DNA of 64,000 nt from Trissonchulus latispiculum. Taxonomy: Eukaryota > Nematoda > Enoplea > Enoplida > Ironidae. This document shows positions 12,041 to 23,764 of this stretch, one piece after another. Location of the stretch: positions 21,216 through 85,215 of the forward strand of contig JASAND010007697.1 in NCBI GenBank assembly GCA_030248195.1. Reading direction: 5' to 3'. How positions within the stretch are numbered: the stretch's first letter is position 1; each line of letters opens with the position of its first letter. Both the position numbers and the translations under genes were made by a program. Below the pieces are notes generated by a model, which did not search any database, was not told the origin of the DNA, and saw only the letters and a program-made list of their open reading frames with translations.

Positions 12041-14190
12041 ATGAACAACGACGCCAGAAAAGAAGTGAAGAGAATGTTGAAGAGCCGACCATTAAATCTG
12101 CGAATGAACCTAGAGACCTTGGACATGCAAGATTGGTGCTTCAATGATACATCTGTTGTAAGAGATGGGGTCACGTTTTAACGGAAGACAACCTTTGGCC
12201 ATCAATTGCAAAAATAGTTTCTAGTTTGACCGCAAAATAAATGTTAAGTGGAAAAACAAATTATGATAAGTTTAAGTTAGCTTGATGCATTAGGACAACT
12301 GTGCTGCTTACCATTTCGTGTTTTTGGCTGTTTAATGTTATGCATAGTTTTGATTTATTGTTTCAGGAATTTCTGACTGCTATCGGTTGCTTTACAAGAC
12401 TTCAACATCTAATCTTGGAAACAACAAACTTGGTACTCGAGCTTTTGCTGATAAGATTGGGAAGGTAAACTTATACAACTTCCGCCCACTTCACATGGAA
12501 GACATCTGTAGTCCACACAAGTCTGCACTGAATCAACTAATTTGATGCTAGTTTGTAGCTGTTGATTTATACTTCAGGTTTAATACCGACTCCGTGTTTA
12601 AGCGCCGCAGACGCAATCTACAGACAATCGAAATCAGCAACACTGGAATGGGTAAAGACGTCCTAAAAAAGCTGCTCACAGCGTTGCGAAAAATGCCTTT
12701 AACTAGCCTGAAGATATTTGATGAAGCAGGGCTCCAAACAGGAGCTGAAATCGCAATGGTAACTCCCCTTTACTGCCTTATACTACACGTGTAAGCATGA
12801 CACGCAGACAAAGCGATGAAGGCATGCGTCGTAGTTCCGCTTAATATCATGTTCTAAGATTGGGAATACTTGAGTCTTCGTGTTTGTTTTCAGATTGTCC
12901 GACAGTGCCAGAATCTGCAAACACTGAAACTCGAGTCCCTTGATCTACAAGATGAGGACATGGAATTCATGAACCTCATTCCTGATCATCAATCAATTCA
13001 GGTAAAATGGTACAAAGCGTGTACTTTCGGTAATTTCAGGTTGCTTTATAGCTGCCCTAAAATAAACGTGGTTATGCCCTGTCAAATTTGAGGAAGCTTC
13101 CATAAAAATTAAAATTTGGGGGACAATACTGTTTGCTTTTAACATTAGGAATGAATTGGAATTAGCAAAAGTTTAAAAGCTTTAGTGTCAGTTTACTCTT
13201 TCTTGCTTATTAACGTTTTGTATGTTTTAGTTTTAGTACCTGTCTCTGAGATTTGGTGGATTTCGAGCGATTGGCAGATCCAATCATACACTCATATCTC
13301 ATTTCTGTGAACTTGTTCGACTCTGTGGACGAGGACTTGGCCAATGAGCACCAAGATCTAATGGACCAGCTGACAGAGCGACGACAGCCTCTCCACAGCA
13401 ATTGCAATTTTTCATATTTTTTGCAGGTACAGACCCTCAACGGAATCCCTGCAGTCTGAAAGTTCCTGCCTACCTTTTTGTGAGTATCTATAATGTACTA
13501 TCGATAAACTTGCAGTAAAATCATAACCAATGATTATTTCTTGTGACACATGTCTTGCAGTGGTGCAACATGTTGAAAAATTGGAAATTATTGTTTTGAG
13601 ATAAAAAACTACACTACACAGCAACCACTCACCGGTTCAGGTTCGCTAAACAACAAGTTTTTTAAAATTTGCTCTTCTTAAGTTTTAAATTTCATATCGT
13701 AGCCAATACAGTTCCTATATTCAGCTGCAAAGCATTGCTAAAGTCATTGTAATTTCAGAGTACACGAGCTGCTCCGTATCTGATACTCCGAAATCAACAA
13801 GGTATGAAGGGGGCAAAAAGGTAACAAACATTACTCCACAGCTGAAATACGGGTAGAATTCTGAAACGGTCATTGCATTGTCATAACGTTTTGTGGAGTT
13901 TGTATTCAATGAGAAGTTTTCGAAATAAACATTGCTGTTTTTGTAAAAATGTAAAAAGACAACCCCCATCGATACAATTTGTACTATCAGTACTAACTCT
14001 CCAAACTCAAAAAACTTATTTCAGATTTAAGAGAAGCGTGCTGTGAAATGATTCTAATCAAATATATATTAATTTGCAATTCTTTTAGACTGCGTACTAA
14101 TGACGAAGACCAACCACAATACAAGACAATGTCCCCAATCCAGCTACGGAAAATATTGATGGCCAGCCGGAGGACGACGATCAGATGGAG
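12041..14190 (+). CDS. LRR-like family copy B (possibly broken at 3' end)
   Basis: Spliced gene model. Exons 12,041-12,157 (starts ATG, ends before GTAAGA), 12,367-12,464, 12,578-12,758 and 12,894-13,001 all have good AG/GT borders. Their lengths (117, 98, 181, 108) keep one frame through 168 codons. The protein has four weak LRR units: NLETLDMQDWCFND, LQHLILETTNLVLELL, NLQTIEISNTGM and NLQTLKLESLDLQDEDM. Downstream blocks match copy D: VDFERLADPIIHSYL at about 13,250-13,459, a CSLKVPAYLF block at 13,427-13,479, and a tail exon from 14,089. No acceptor joins the VDFERL block in frame, so a one-base loss or truncation is likely. A GATT microsatellite follows. The gene sits between the two inverted-repeat arms. 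The function is unknown; LRR proteins usually mediate protein binding. The start codon may not be the true first exon. Confidence 0.5.
13080..13230. other. Intron of copy B
   Basis: AT-rich intron-like sequence between the last clear LRR exon and the VDFERL block, with acceptor-like TATGTTTTAG at its end. Nothing else is visible. Confidence 0.4.
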
Positions 14191-14196
14191 TTGAGT

Positions 14197-14243
14197 ATTG
14201 ATTGACTGATTGATTGACTGATTGATTGATTGATTGATTGATT
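14197..14243. repeat. GATT/GACT microsatellite
   Basis: Tandem GATT with GACT variants just after copy B, equivalent to the tract after copy A. Confidence 0.85.
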
Positions 14244-14249
14244 TCAAAT

Positions 14250-14985
14250 TTGATTGCTTATTGTAGAGTTCGATTTGATTGGATTTCAACTGTATGCATT
14301 TGGTGTGAGTTCAGTTAAGTAACGTGAAATACTGTGTTTGTTTTGATTACTCGGTGCCTGTCATAGCCTGATCTCAGCCGTCAATGTACAATAATGCCGA
14401 GTGTATTTGGTTTGATTTTACTGCTTTTCTGGGTGCTAATAATTAAAAGCTACAATTTTAAATTATTGCGAAAACTCATTCTAGAATGACAACAAATTAA
14501 CTAGTATATAGTCTGGACTCCTGTGAATAATTTCAGCTTTAACCAAAACTTAATAAAGTATAAACAGCTATTGAATTGATGCCTATAGGTTTGGAAGAAA
14601 TTTGAAATTGTTTTGGAAATTGAACTGTAGTTGGGTTTCTTATATTTCAACATATGGTCAGACTGTGATTTTTGTTGCTCAACTCGGTATTGTTCAGTTT
14701 TTGTATATTATCTTGCATTTGGTTTTCTGAATTATATGCATGTTTTGATATGCTTCAACATGAACGACGAGAACTTTCAAACAGCTCCTAAAAATGTGAC
14801 TATCCAAAGCGGACTATTTTTGGAGAATATTTCGAAACTAGAAAATTTTATGGCTTTGGATATTAACATTAGAATAATAAATACTATCACATTCTGTTTT
14901 CTAGATCGGCTAAAATCGGATATTATCTGGAACTTTTGTCAAAATGTCAAATGCATTTTTTATTTCAGGAAATTCAGGAGTCAAG
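14250..14985. other. Intergenic, no gene accepted
   Basis: AT-rich DNA. The 119-codon open frame from 14,631 has no recognisable domain and a composition like its surroundings, so I treat it as chance. Confidence 0.4.
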
Positions 14986-16061
14986 ATTAGTTCGGTAACT
15001 AAGATTGAAGGATGGAGGGAAGGAAATTTCGACACAAATATGAGTGGGTGAGCGGTAAGAAGCAGGGGAGGAAAGGGAAAGGAAGGAAAAACAGAATAGG
15101 GAAAAGAGGAACAGAGTAGGTGTTTCTGTTTCAACTGAAGCGGGATCTGTTTGTGGATAAAAGCTGGATGATAGGAGTCAACCCTAATGGATGCCTTTGG
15201 AAATCGAACCGACGCCCCTTTCGTTCAGAAGCTTAAAGTTTGTCGTGTCGGCCTAAAGTCTATCCCATCTGTTGTCCTTGAGAACTGCCGTGTCAAGAGG
15301 AATTGCTGGAGAACCAGTGAACCAGAGAGTTTAGATCTATGTCCCCTCACTGATTCTGTCGATGGATTTCAGCGTGATAGGAAACTCTAAAGCAGCCTAA
15401 GGTATTCTGACCGGCCTCTGATTTCCACATAGGATAAGCGCAGTTGTATTGAAAGGATACAAAACGAAAGCATGCTTTACTCCAACTCCTTAGTTACAAT
15501 TTTTGGTAACGTTGACAAAATCAAGAATTTTTCAAAGTATTTGGATGGGGCTTTTATACCAAAAATTGCGCTTAAGACAACAACTTACGCAATCGTTGAT
15601 ACCAAAAAGTAACGGCTAATATAGATTACTAGATTAAAATGAAGAAAATGAAATGTGATCGAGCTTCAATTTGTCGTACGATCCGCTGTCAGCGAAATGC
15701 CAATCTAAAATTTATAATTTATGCAAATGAGATCTGTAAAAATGACCATAGCAAGCTGGATTTCTTGTTTCAAATGAAAGGTCACGTGAAAGTCCTGGCA
15801 AGTTCCCAATTTAGAAAAAGAAATCGTCAAAATCGAGTTTAGCTGGGCTGGTGAGCACAGTTTGATTTTGTTTACGGAGGAACCCAGGATTTCCGCGGGT
15901 TCTGGGTTCCTACGAAGAAGAGAAATGAGAGAAATTTTCTTGAGAATTGCATTCACGAATTCTTGAGTTTCCGGATTCATAATACACCTGTAGTATCAGC
16001 CACACTCCTGGCTGTAATGAAATTTTAAATTTTAAATTAAGATCAACTTTAAGTTTCTTAA

Positions 16062-17038
16062 GGTCGCACTTCCCTTACATTCAGTCCAGTTTGGAAAGCT
16101 GTAACTTACCCAATATTGAGAGTTATGAATTAAGCCACATATCAAAATGAAGTTCTACATCTTCTATGTCCTTTGGTATCACTGAAACCAGTCTACCTTG
16201 TTTGTATTGGTTGCAAACTTACCAAACGTAGCCACAATTTTCGACCAAATTTTTTTCTGAAAAATTTTTACGCAACAACAAAATGGCAGTATGTGTTTCT
16301 GAAATAATTTGCCAGGGTCGGTTTTTTGATTTTGCCAAAATATCGTTTCAGTATACAGAAATTGAGCATTTTCTGAAAATTTGGCATTTTATCCAACTTT
16401 GAAAAATCATTGCTCTGATTGGAGGCTGATAAAGAGAAAATTAAAAAACCGTCCCGGGCAAATTGTCCAAGCCTACTATGCGGTATATATATCTTTTACA
16501 TCCACCCATTGGTTGTGGAACAATGTTCGGTCAGAAAAATTTGGCCGCAATTTGACAAAATCAGTTATTCGCCCAGAACTTTAGGCTCATTCAGTGTACA
16601 GGGCTCTAATTAACCTAATTTGTGCCTCTTTTCAAGCTCTTTAAGTTGAATATTAACTTGTCTACACTTGTAGTGTACACTGGCTCCAATTACACAAAAC
16701 CTTTTTTCAGCAAGATCGTGTCAAAAATAACCAATTTTCGAGCAAAAATGTTTCAAAAATTCACTGCTTCAAAACGATAAGAGCTAGAGACTAATGTCTA
16801 AAAGCAAGGTTGTCGAATACATAATAAGCTTTAAAATGATTATAGTCGCTGGGCATAATTTTCTATATATAGTTCTAGAACTTCAAATTTTTGTTTCTCA
16901 CTGTGCATGAATGTTATGAAGCTGGCGTGTTTACAGGGCGTTTATTATCATTCCCGATGCATTTTCTGAAAATTTGAATGAAATCGGGCAATAATTGCAC
17001 TTTCTGCAACTATATCTGCACGTAAGGGGAGCACGACC
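16062..17038. mobile_element. TTAA-flanked non-autonomous DNA transposon
   Basis: A 977-bp element. Left end GGTCGCACTTCCCTTACAT; right end, complemented, GGTCGTGCTCCCCTTACGT; 15 of 19 positions identical. Exact TTAA flanks lie at 16,058-16,061 and 17,039-17,042. The left inverted-repeat arm at about 8,300-8,330 runs through the corresponding place without it. Internal open frames are short and unrecognised. Ends and target fit piggyBac- or Kolobok-like elements, but the superfamily is not determined. Confidence 0.7.
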
Positions 17039-19267
17039 TTAAAGCGAAGGGATCATTAAGACGGCATTCCGGCATTTCCCAGAAATCGGAAAAGTTCGAA
17101 CGTTCACTAGAGTTTTCTGAACTGTAGGATCAACAACACAGCTGTAATAAAATTTCAAATTAAAATTAAACTAATTCAAATTAAATTAAATTAATTGCGA
17201 CAACCTTACATGGTTGGAGTAGAAACTGGATTTCATCATTGGACAATATAAGAAAACGGGAATTTGAATCAGCATGAATTTAATTCGCACTCGCTCAGAA
17301 TCTGGTCTAATGCCATTCGCGAAGAAATGAAATCGATTTTTAACAGGAGGTTTCCTGTTCTGGAATTTTGCAAACGGAAAATTCCCACGCTGAACATCTG
17401 TTCAAGCGATTTCAGCGAAACCAGTTGGACATTGCGTTATCATTTTTTATAGACATATATGAATTATGAATGTTTAGATGTATTTCGACTCTCGAAATGG
17501 AGTTTTCCACAAAACGGGTTTTAGTTTCAGTCTCTAGGGTGAAAGTCGTGACTCCTACAGAAGGGAAAAGTGAGCGAAAAGTAATCAAGTAAATTATTTG
17601 GCTAAATGGTTCCTGAGTTTCCACGTCTGAAGAGTTTTACTTTTACGATAAATCGAGGATTATTTATTTTCAGACTTTCGACGAGCCTGCAACACACAGC
17701 TTCGTCTTGGACGAGGCAGGTCGATTTGATTGTACTTCTAAACTCAGTTAATTTCACTTTCTACCGCAACTTCTGTGAAGTCTCGGGTATAATTCAATGA
17801 CTCAAGCTTTTCACAGAACGAAATCTTTCATACATTGCTTAAGATTTGGATTACATCAAATACGAAATTTGGTATTTTGGTTCAGGTCATCGGGTTTGTG
17901 AACTAACGACGGTCAAGTGGGAAGTACGTCGTAAGGATGGCTGGATGGATGGCTGGTTTTTTAGAATAAGCTTTAAAAGCTCACTGCCTTTCTGTGAATC
18001 GAAGTAGACTGCTAAGACTGCTAACATTTGCTGGTCCACAGATTCGAAAAAGTTGTTCATTTCTTTCTGTCTTTAGTAATTTTTACAAGGAGGAGCACTT
18101 TAGCTAACAGCTTATTTGGAGACGAAACGCAAACGCAAGCGACTGCAACAAATTCAGGGTGCTAGGTGAAAGCAAATATTTGTTATTTGGTTAGTTTCGC
18201 AGTCATCGTCCAACTAGCAACAAAACAGAACACGGTTTGCAATGTTTCGGGACAATTTTAACAAACTTTTGAGTATAAAAGGGAAAAGAAATGGGGAACT
18301 GGGGTTGGGGGCTCGAGACCCCATTCCCGGGACCAAAATGGTTTTCTCACGCCAAAATTAGTCTCTATTGATTCTGATTATTGTTTCACTTTGATTCCTA
18401 TCAGTTCCTTCAGTAGAAACTGTGAATGGTAAAAAAGCAGGTTGGCCAGAAAATAAATATACTTTGAATACAAGAATATAAAAAGTAAAGTCCTTACTTT
18501 GAGAAAAAAATTAATAATGACAATCAATAATGCATATGTAACTGCGCATAGACATAAACGTTTCGCTGGAAAACTTCCATGAACAAATGGCAGCATTCAC
18601 ATTTATAATATGCAAATGAGCCTGAAATTTTGTATCACTAATGAAATAATTTAATACTCGAAATATTCTTTACTTTGTGGACACAGTGGAATTTAGTTTG
18701 CAGAATTTAAGATTAAAATAAAACGCTTAATATATAATTAATGTTTAAAGGAATTATTTTTGATTTTTGAGTTTTTGAGGATGTTTAAGATTCCAGCTAA
18801 TATCCGATTTTGCAATAATGTGTTTTGTCAAGTTCGAGTACATGAACGGGTTTTTTGGCTTTAATAAGGCTATCTGTATTTTGTTTTTTCAGTCATTTAA
18901 ATTGGATCATCTATTCATATTTCTGAAGTTTTGTATAATATGTCTTTTTGTTTACATATTTCTACTCTTTTGTAGTATTTTGTATTCGTATCAGTTTATT
19001 TAGCATTTGCCGGTATTTGTAGTTTGAAGTGGAATTCTGTGTTCAGTTATTTTTCTTTTTCTTCTTTTCAAATAAACACCGTGAACTCCTGCTGTAAACA
19101 GGGAAACAAACAGAAAGGGTGACAGGGAAACAAACAGAAAGGGTGACCGAGTCTGGAGCACGATCTGCCCGAACTAAGTTATACCTGAATTCATCAGAAC
19201 TACGAACAGACATGTACAGAAGGGGACGTTTTTAGGGGTGAACTGGCAGCCGAAGGACGCCGAACAT

Positions 19268-19310
19268 CCGGTTTTTTTCGGGTTTTGGCGACAAAACCGG
19301 AAAAAACCGG
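19268..19310. repeat. CCGGTTTT hairpin
   Basis: The left stem of 20 bases (19,268-19,287) and right stem (19,292-19,310) pair almost perfectly around a GCGA loop. It lies in a GC-rich patch of the right arm that has no counterpart in the left arm. Confidence 0.7.
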
Positions 19311-19701
19311 ATTTAGGAGGGGGGTGAAGGACCCATAAGGCGCAGAGCTGTTGGTCGGGGGAGGGTGAAACCCCTTCCCCAACCCCCTCCCCAAGCACTT
19401 GTATGGCTACGAACATTTTCAGAAAAGAATGGATAGCTAGATGTTTCAGTTTTAAGTAACGAGTTATTAGATTTTTGAGTGCAATTTTAGTATAGCGACA
19501 ACGAGAGTGCTGCTGCCGGCTGAAACAAGTTTTCACAAGCAAAATACAGTTTGACTTTGTTATTTGTACCTAAAAACTACAAATGTTAGTTCGTTTGCGT
19601 CGTAAGTAGAAATAACTTGTTGCCAGTCTATCACGTTGCAAATTTTAATTTTCGTGGCGAATTTTGTTTTTCGGGCCGAAGGTGCTGCAGTATATCTGAG
19701 C

Positions 19702-19826
19702 TTCGTTCGTTTTTACACTTGAGTTCAATACAATGAGTTCAACACTTGACCGACCTACCCAGTCTGCGTTTCGTTCGTTTTTACACTTGAGTTCAATACA
19801 ATGAGTTCAACAGTTGACCTACCTAG
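19702..19826 (+). repeat. Direct duplication spanning an ATG
   Basis: A 57-bp segment starting TTCGTTCGTTTTTACACTTG occurs at 19,702-19,758 and again at 19,770-19,826. Both copies include ATGAGTTCAACA. The first ATG meets a stop after 23 codons; the second opens an 83-codon frame. Confidence 0.75.
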
Positions 19827-20052
19827 CCACTGCACGGTACAACCTCAACTGATTGAATTCCGCCATCTTGAATTAGTTCAAACTCATGAGTCATTTCAAG
19901 CCACGAAATTAGTTATCCATAATTTTAGATTGACCATTCGTAAAGTATTACTTATTCGCCCACAGGCTAATTTCTGCCTACCTAGACTTAGGCTTAGCTC
20001 ACTGGTACATCCTATATTCTACACTGTGATGCTCGCACAAATTATACTTTAA
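19801..20052 (+). CDS. Possible 5' exon or small protein
   Basis: Frame of 83 codons beginning at the second duplicated ATG (MSSTVDLPSHCTVQPQ). It has no recognised domain. It lies 0.5 kb upstream of a zinc-finger exon and could be its first coding exon, which would need an unidentified donor inside this frame. Codon content does not stand out from surrounding DNA, so support is weak. Confidence 0.25.
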   Translation: MSSTVDLPSHCTVQPQLIEFRHLELVQTHESFQATKLVIHNFRLTIRKVLLIRPQANFCLPRLRLSSLVHPIFYTVMLAQIIL

Positions 20053-20569
20053 TATTTTAGAGACGACGTATGGAAAGCGAATTAGAATTTGATTAGGTGA
20101 ACGAAATGGACCTGGCCTTGTCTACCTAATTAATAATATTTACACTGTTCAAAGGTATACACCTACGACATGCCATTCCAGTCCTCAAACAATAAAAAAC
20201 TCTGTGCATGAAAGATAGGCCTGTCGAACAGCTGTATTTGACTTTTGACATTTTATATTCTTATTCAGGCAACTAGCCATCTTATTTTGGACTTTGATGG
20301 AATTAAATTGGCGTGACTAGATAAGTTAGCATGACAGTAGAATTTTGCAAATAGCATGGGAATAAATCCGAATGTTCATGTAAATCGAAAAATGACAGAT
20401 TTGTTGCGATTGCTCTGTTCTACCCCTTCTCAAGTGGATGATTAAACAACTTGCTTAAAAAGAAACTGGCACGATCTGTATAAATTGACCACCATTTATA
20501 ACTGTTTTGAGTTAGATTAAATATGTAGGTAACTGATATTACTGCTGATATCATTAGCTTTTATTTTAG

Positions 20570-21747
20570 ATGCCACGCAAGTGTCAGATCTGTCAGCGAC
20601 GATTTGCTGATAGTGGTAGTCTTGAGGAACATATATTGGTTAGCACAGATTATGCTGTCGTTACTGTGGAAAGCCTTTCTACAGTACAGAAATGTCCAAA
20701 ACCACGTAAGACTCCGCCACTTAAACCCACTTTTCGCTTTCCCACCCACCCAGCTTTCGTTTAAGGTGTAGGTAGGAAAGTGAGTTTTGCAAGGAAATAT
20801 TTTAGGCGTAAGTAGGAATTTCAGTTTTGAGCTTTAGGCGTAAGTAGGATTTTGAGTTTTGTTATCTCTAGGCGGAAACATCAAACGTTAGGCGTACGTA
20901 GGATAGGTGTAAGTAGGAATGGGAACAACCGTCCCACCAGTAATAATGAATGGACTGAGCAACAAGGTGGAACAGGCCATAATCCTAATCTGATTGATGA
21001 CACTTAATACTTTGTTTTAAGAAATACAGCGACGACACAATATCCCAATTTTCATACAACAACCATTCAGTATACTTTGCGCATGAAAGAGACACCAGTT
21101 GATTAGCTGGATTAGGCTTTTGGCATTTTATATCAAACTATGGTCAGATCTTTGACTTTTATTGGACGAAGTGTTCAAACACAGGACAAAGTCAGAATTA
21201 TTTTCGAATCACCAACTTTGGATTTCCCAATTGTTATTCCAGTACTGTCACCCAAAGAAATGTAATGTAATGTATGTAATGCTATGTAATGCGTCTGTCA
21301 AAATACTATGTTAGGAAACTACGTGATTTTAGCAAATTTCTACTTACAAGTTTTGTTTTTAAGTAAAAATAAATTTATGTAGATTCTACGTAAATCTTGT
21401 AGTTTGAGTAAAGAAATATGCTGTGAATTAACAACGAGTTGTGCTCAAAATTATGTTTGTTTATGCAAAATGTCGACATAAATTTATGATGTAGGAAAAG
21501 TTGGCATAACATAATTTTTAAACATTACTAGTGACCTTTAAAAACTGTGAACATTTTATTTTAAAGTTCACTTTTATTTGCGCAGATTCTGCAATCTTTA
21601 TGACAACTAAAAACTTTTAACGCAAAAATCCTTGTAGCGCCTTCATATTTAGCACTACTGATGTGTATATTCGTTTATTCTTTGTTATAGGAACATGGAA
21701 GACAGTGGCGACAAACGGAGGCATTCCCTTTTATTTCTATTGACTGA
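20570..21747 (+). CDS. C2H2 zinc-finger protein, finger split by intron
   Basis: Two exons. 20,570-20,638 follows TTTTATTTTAG and begins ATG; it encodes MPRKCQICQRRFADSGSLEE then HIL, and ends before GTTAGC. 21,691-21,747 follows TTTGTTATAG and encodes EHGRQW..., stopping at TGA. Joined in phase 0, the finger reads C-x2-C-x12-H-x3-H, with the last histidine supplied only by the second exon. That fit is the main evidence. C2H2 fingers usually bind nucleic acid, in the nucleus. The acceptor before the ATG suggests an upstream exon. The donor GTTAGC is a weak match to consensus, and the protein is short (41 residues from this ATG), so a decayed or partial gene is possible. Confidence 0.5.
20764..20930 (+). 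repeat. TTAGGCGTAAGTAGGA minisatellite
   Basis: About five imperfect copies of TTAGGCGTAAGTAGGA with TTTGAGTTTTG spacers, within the intron of the zinc-finger model. Confidence 0.65.
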
Positions 21748-21810
21748 TTGCTTTATTCCCAATGCTTTATATTGCCCTATTCCTCATTCCTATGTTGCCC
21801 TCTTCCTTAT

Positions 21811-22900
21811 CAAGAGTACATAATATAAGAGTGTCGCTGAAAAAGAATCTGGAGTCCGTTTTTAGAATCTACATTTCGTTAGCTCAGTATAAGCTTACAA
21901 CTTAAACTTACACTTTAGCTTGTATCAACCTAACAAAAAGCTAAATCGAAAAACGGTCTTCAGTTTCGTCGTCAGCGACTCAGAAAACCCCTATATGCAA
22001 CTTTTCAGTAAAATCGGTGACAAAACATTTTTCGGTTTCCCTTGGTCCCCCCTTGCGAATCGAAAAAATAGAATCTCGCAATATCAAAAAATTTTGCTAT
22101 AATTGAACTAAGCATGGTCGAAAGCATACCCATACCAAATTTCAGCTCAATTGGTCAAGTTTTAAGAATTTTGAGTGGTGGGGGTAATCTGGAAAAGACC
22201 CCCAAGCTACTTCCAAAAGATATAACATTGAGCAAATTTTGAGCAATCCAAATTTCAAAGATGCAGTCCTTTAAAAGGTATTAAATCTCAACAGTAAATC
22301 ATTGAAATTCTAAAAACGACATGCATTTTCTAAAATTAGACAATAGTATGGGTCTACCCTCTATCGTACGGACCCTCTAACATTCAACACTCACTCGGTT
22401 TCCACATAAAGTGTGTTTAGAGACAGAATACAAACAATTGGTTCAGAGAATCCAAACAATATAAACAACAGAAAAACAAAAGCCAAGTAGGAATTTTCAT
22501 AAAAGTCTAAGGATTCCTCCTCTCCTGCTCCTTACATCCTATCTACGTTTCTGTCCAGCGCCCTTTAGCTTCCCCAAATTTTTCGATTCCATATACTGCC
22601 AATCATATTACTCGGTTGGAATGACCTCACGCAAATGGTACGGATTCTAAAATCCAACAGTATATCTACAAGACCTACATAGCGTTCCGGGTCTTGTCTC
22701 GATTACCCCCCACCACTCAAAACTTGAGCAATTGAGCTAAATGTGATCCCGGTATGTTTTCGACCACGCTGAGTTCAATTATGGCAAAAATTTTCGATTT
22801 CGCGAAATTCGATCTTTTTCAGTTAGCAATGGAACCGAACCGGAAGAACCGAAAAATTTGTTGGCCTGAAGAGCTAAAACTGCCAGATCAAGCTTAGGTA
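21811..22900. repeat. Inverted-repeat element remnant
   Basis: At 21,811, CAAGAGTACATAATATAAGA matches the end of the MITE at 2,448-2,818. Further in, 22,052-22,196 and 22,680-22,826 form an inverted repeat of about 145 bp per arm (shared AATTGAACTNAGCNTGGTCG and CTCAATTGNTCAAGTTTT, ending in GAGTGGTGGGGGTAATC). The second outer end is not found. Probably a decayed foldback or MITE; no gene. Confidence 0.5.
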
Positions 22901-23386
22901 CAGGCTAACAACGCACGTATAATAAAATAATAAATCAATAATTTGGACAAATTTCAACCATGAATGCGTTAAAAGAACACCGCTGGAAAAGTATTTTCTT
23001 TGTTTAACGTCTCCCAAATTTGTTACGTAGCTCAGAAACGTAGCTCACTTAAGCTACGTTTATTTGAGCTGCGTTTCGAAACGGAAACTATGATTGGTAA
23101 TGAGATTTTTGTTACTTGACTAAATTGTAAATGTCAGCAGTTTTTGTAAGCGTGTTTTCACTATAAGTCTGCACGATTATAAGTAAATATACCAGTGCAT
23201 GCTGTATACCTTCTTGCTGTTTGCAGCATATGATTTACAAGTGTATGTTTGGCATCATACAACAGAAAACCGTTACAAAAAGCAGCTTGCTTAGCGCCTC
23301 AGCAAAAGAATAGGCTAACGGCTAACGTAGATCTGCCCTTTTGTATTATAAAAACAAAAGCAGCTGAATATGAAGTTCTAAGCAGG

Positions 23387-23755
23387 TAAAAAAGGTAAAG
23401 GTAACCCCCGGAGAATTCTCCTACCCTTGTCAAGGTCTAGGGTGCCGGTGCTCATCCCCGGATACACAGCCCTTGAGCCAGGAGTGCCACCTCGAATGAT
23501 GACTACAACCGTGGAGGAGGGGCCAGCTCCTCAAGGCAGATGCCCTACACGGTCTCCTGTTACCTTCCCACATAAGTGGTACCCATTTACCGACCAGTTA
23601 AGGATGGATAGTTGGGTTGACTAGAGTCCACGGCGAACCGATATGTGCTTAGTCCCTTGCTCAAGGGGATTTGTGAAAGCCTTGTGGAAACGGGGATTCG
23701 AACCTCGGACTATCGTATCCAAAGTCGAACGCTTTAACCACTCGGCCAGCACGCC
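23387..23755 (-). mobile_element. tRNA-derived SINE
   Basis: The complement begins at 23,755 with a tRNA-like head carrying A box TGGCCGAGTGG and B box GGTTCGAATCC, the Pol III internal promoter. A body of about 250 bp follows, ending in a T/A-rich GGTTACCTTTACCTTTTTT tail. It is flanked by the exact 9-bp duplication CTAAGCAGG at 23,378-23,386 and 23,756-23,764. The head resembles Ser/Leu-type tRNAs but the anticodon stem and acceptor do not pair, so it is not a working tRNA. The body (GGTACCCATTTACCGACCAG, CCTTGCTCAAGGGG) resembles central domains shared by SINEs of several aquatic invertebrates, from memory only. A 65-codon frame on the other strand is an artefact. Confidence 0.85.
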
Positions 23756-23764
23756 CTAAGCAGG

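Larger units (their letters stand above)
14990..19570 (-). repeat. Right arm of giant inverted repeat
   Basis: Diverged reverse complement of 1,660-9,450. It lacks the MITE, the poly-G TTAA element, the tandem unit and the hAT-like element of the left arm, but has its own TTAA insertion at 16,062-17,038 and a hairpin at 19,268-19,310. Shared landmarks include TCACGTGA (15,782-15,789), the octamer ATGCAAAT (15,721-15,728 and 18,610-18,617) and GGCAGCAGCACTCTCGTTGT (complement, near 19,500). A purine-rich run forms its inner end. No gene is seen. Confidence 0.75.

Noticed and set aside
23427..23624. 65-codon plus-strand frame
   Set aside because: Lies antisense in the SINE body.
23670..23755. 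Functional tRNA-Ser or tRNA-Leu gene
   Set aside because: A and B boxes are perfect but the anticodon stem and acceptor do not pair, and the sequence continues into a SINE body with a target duplication.
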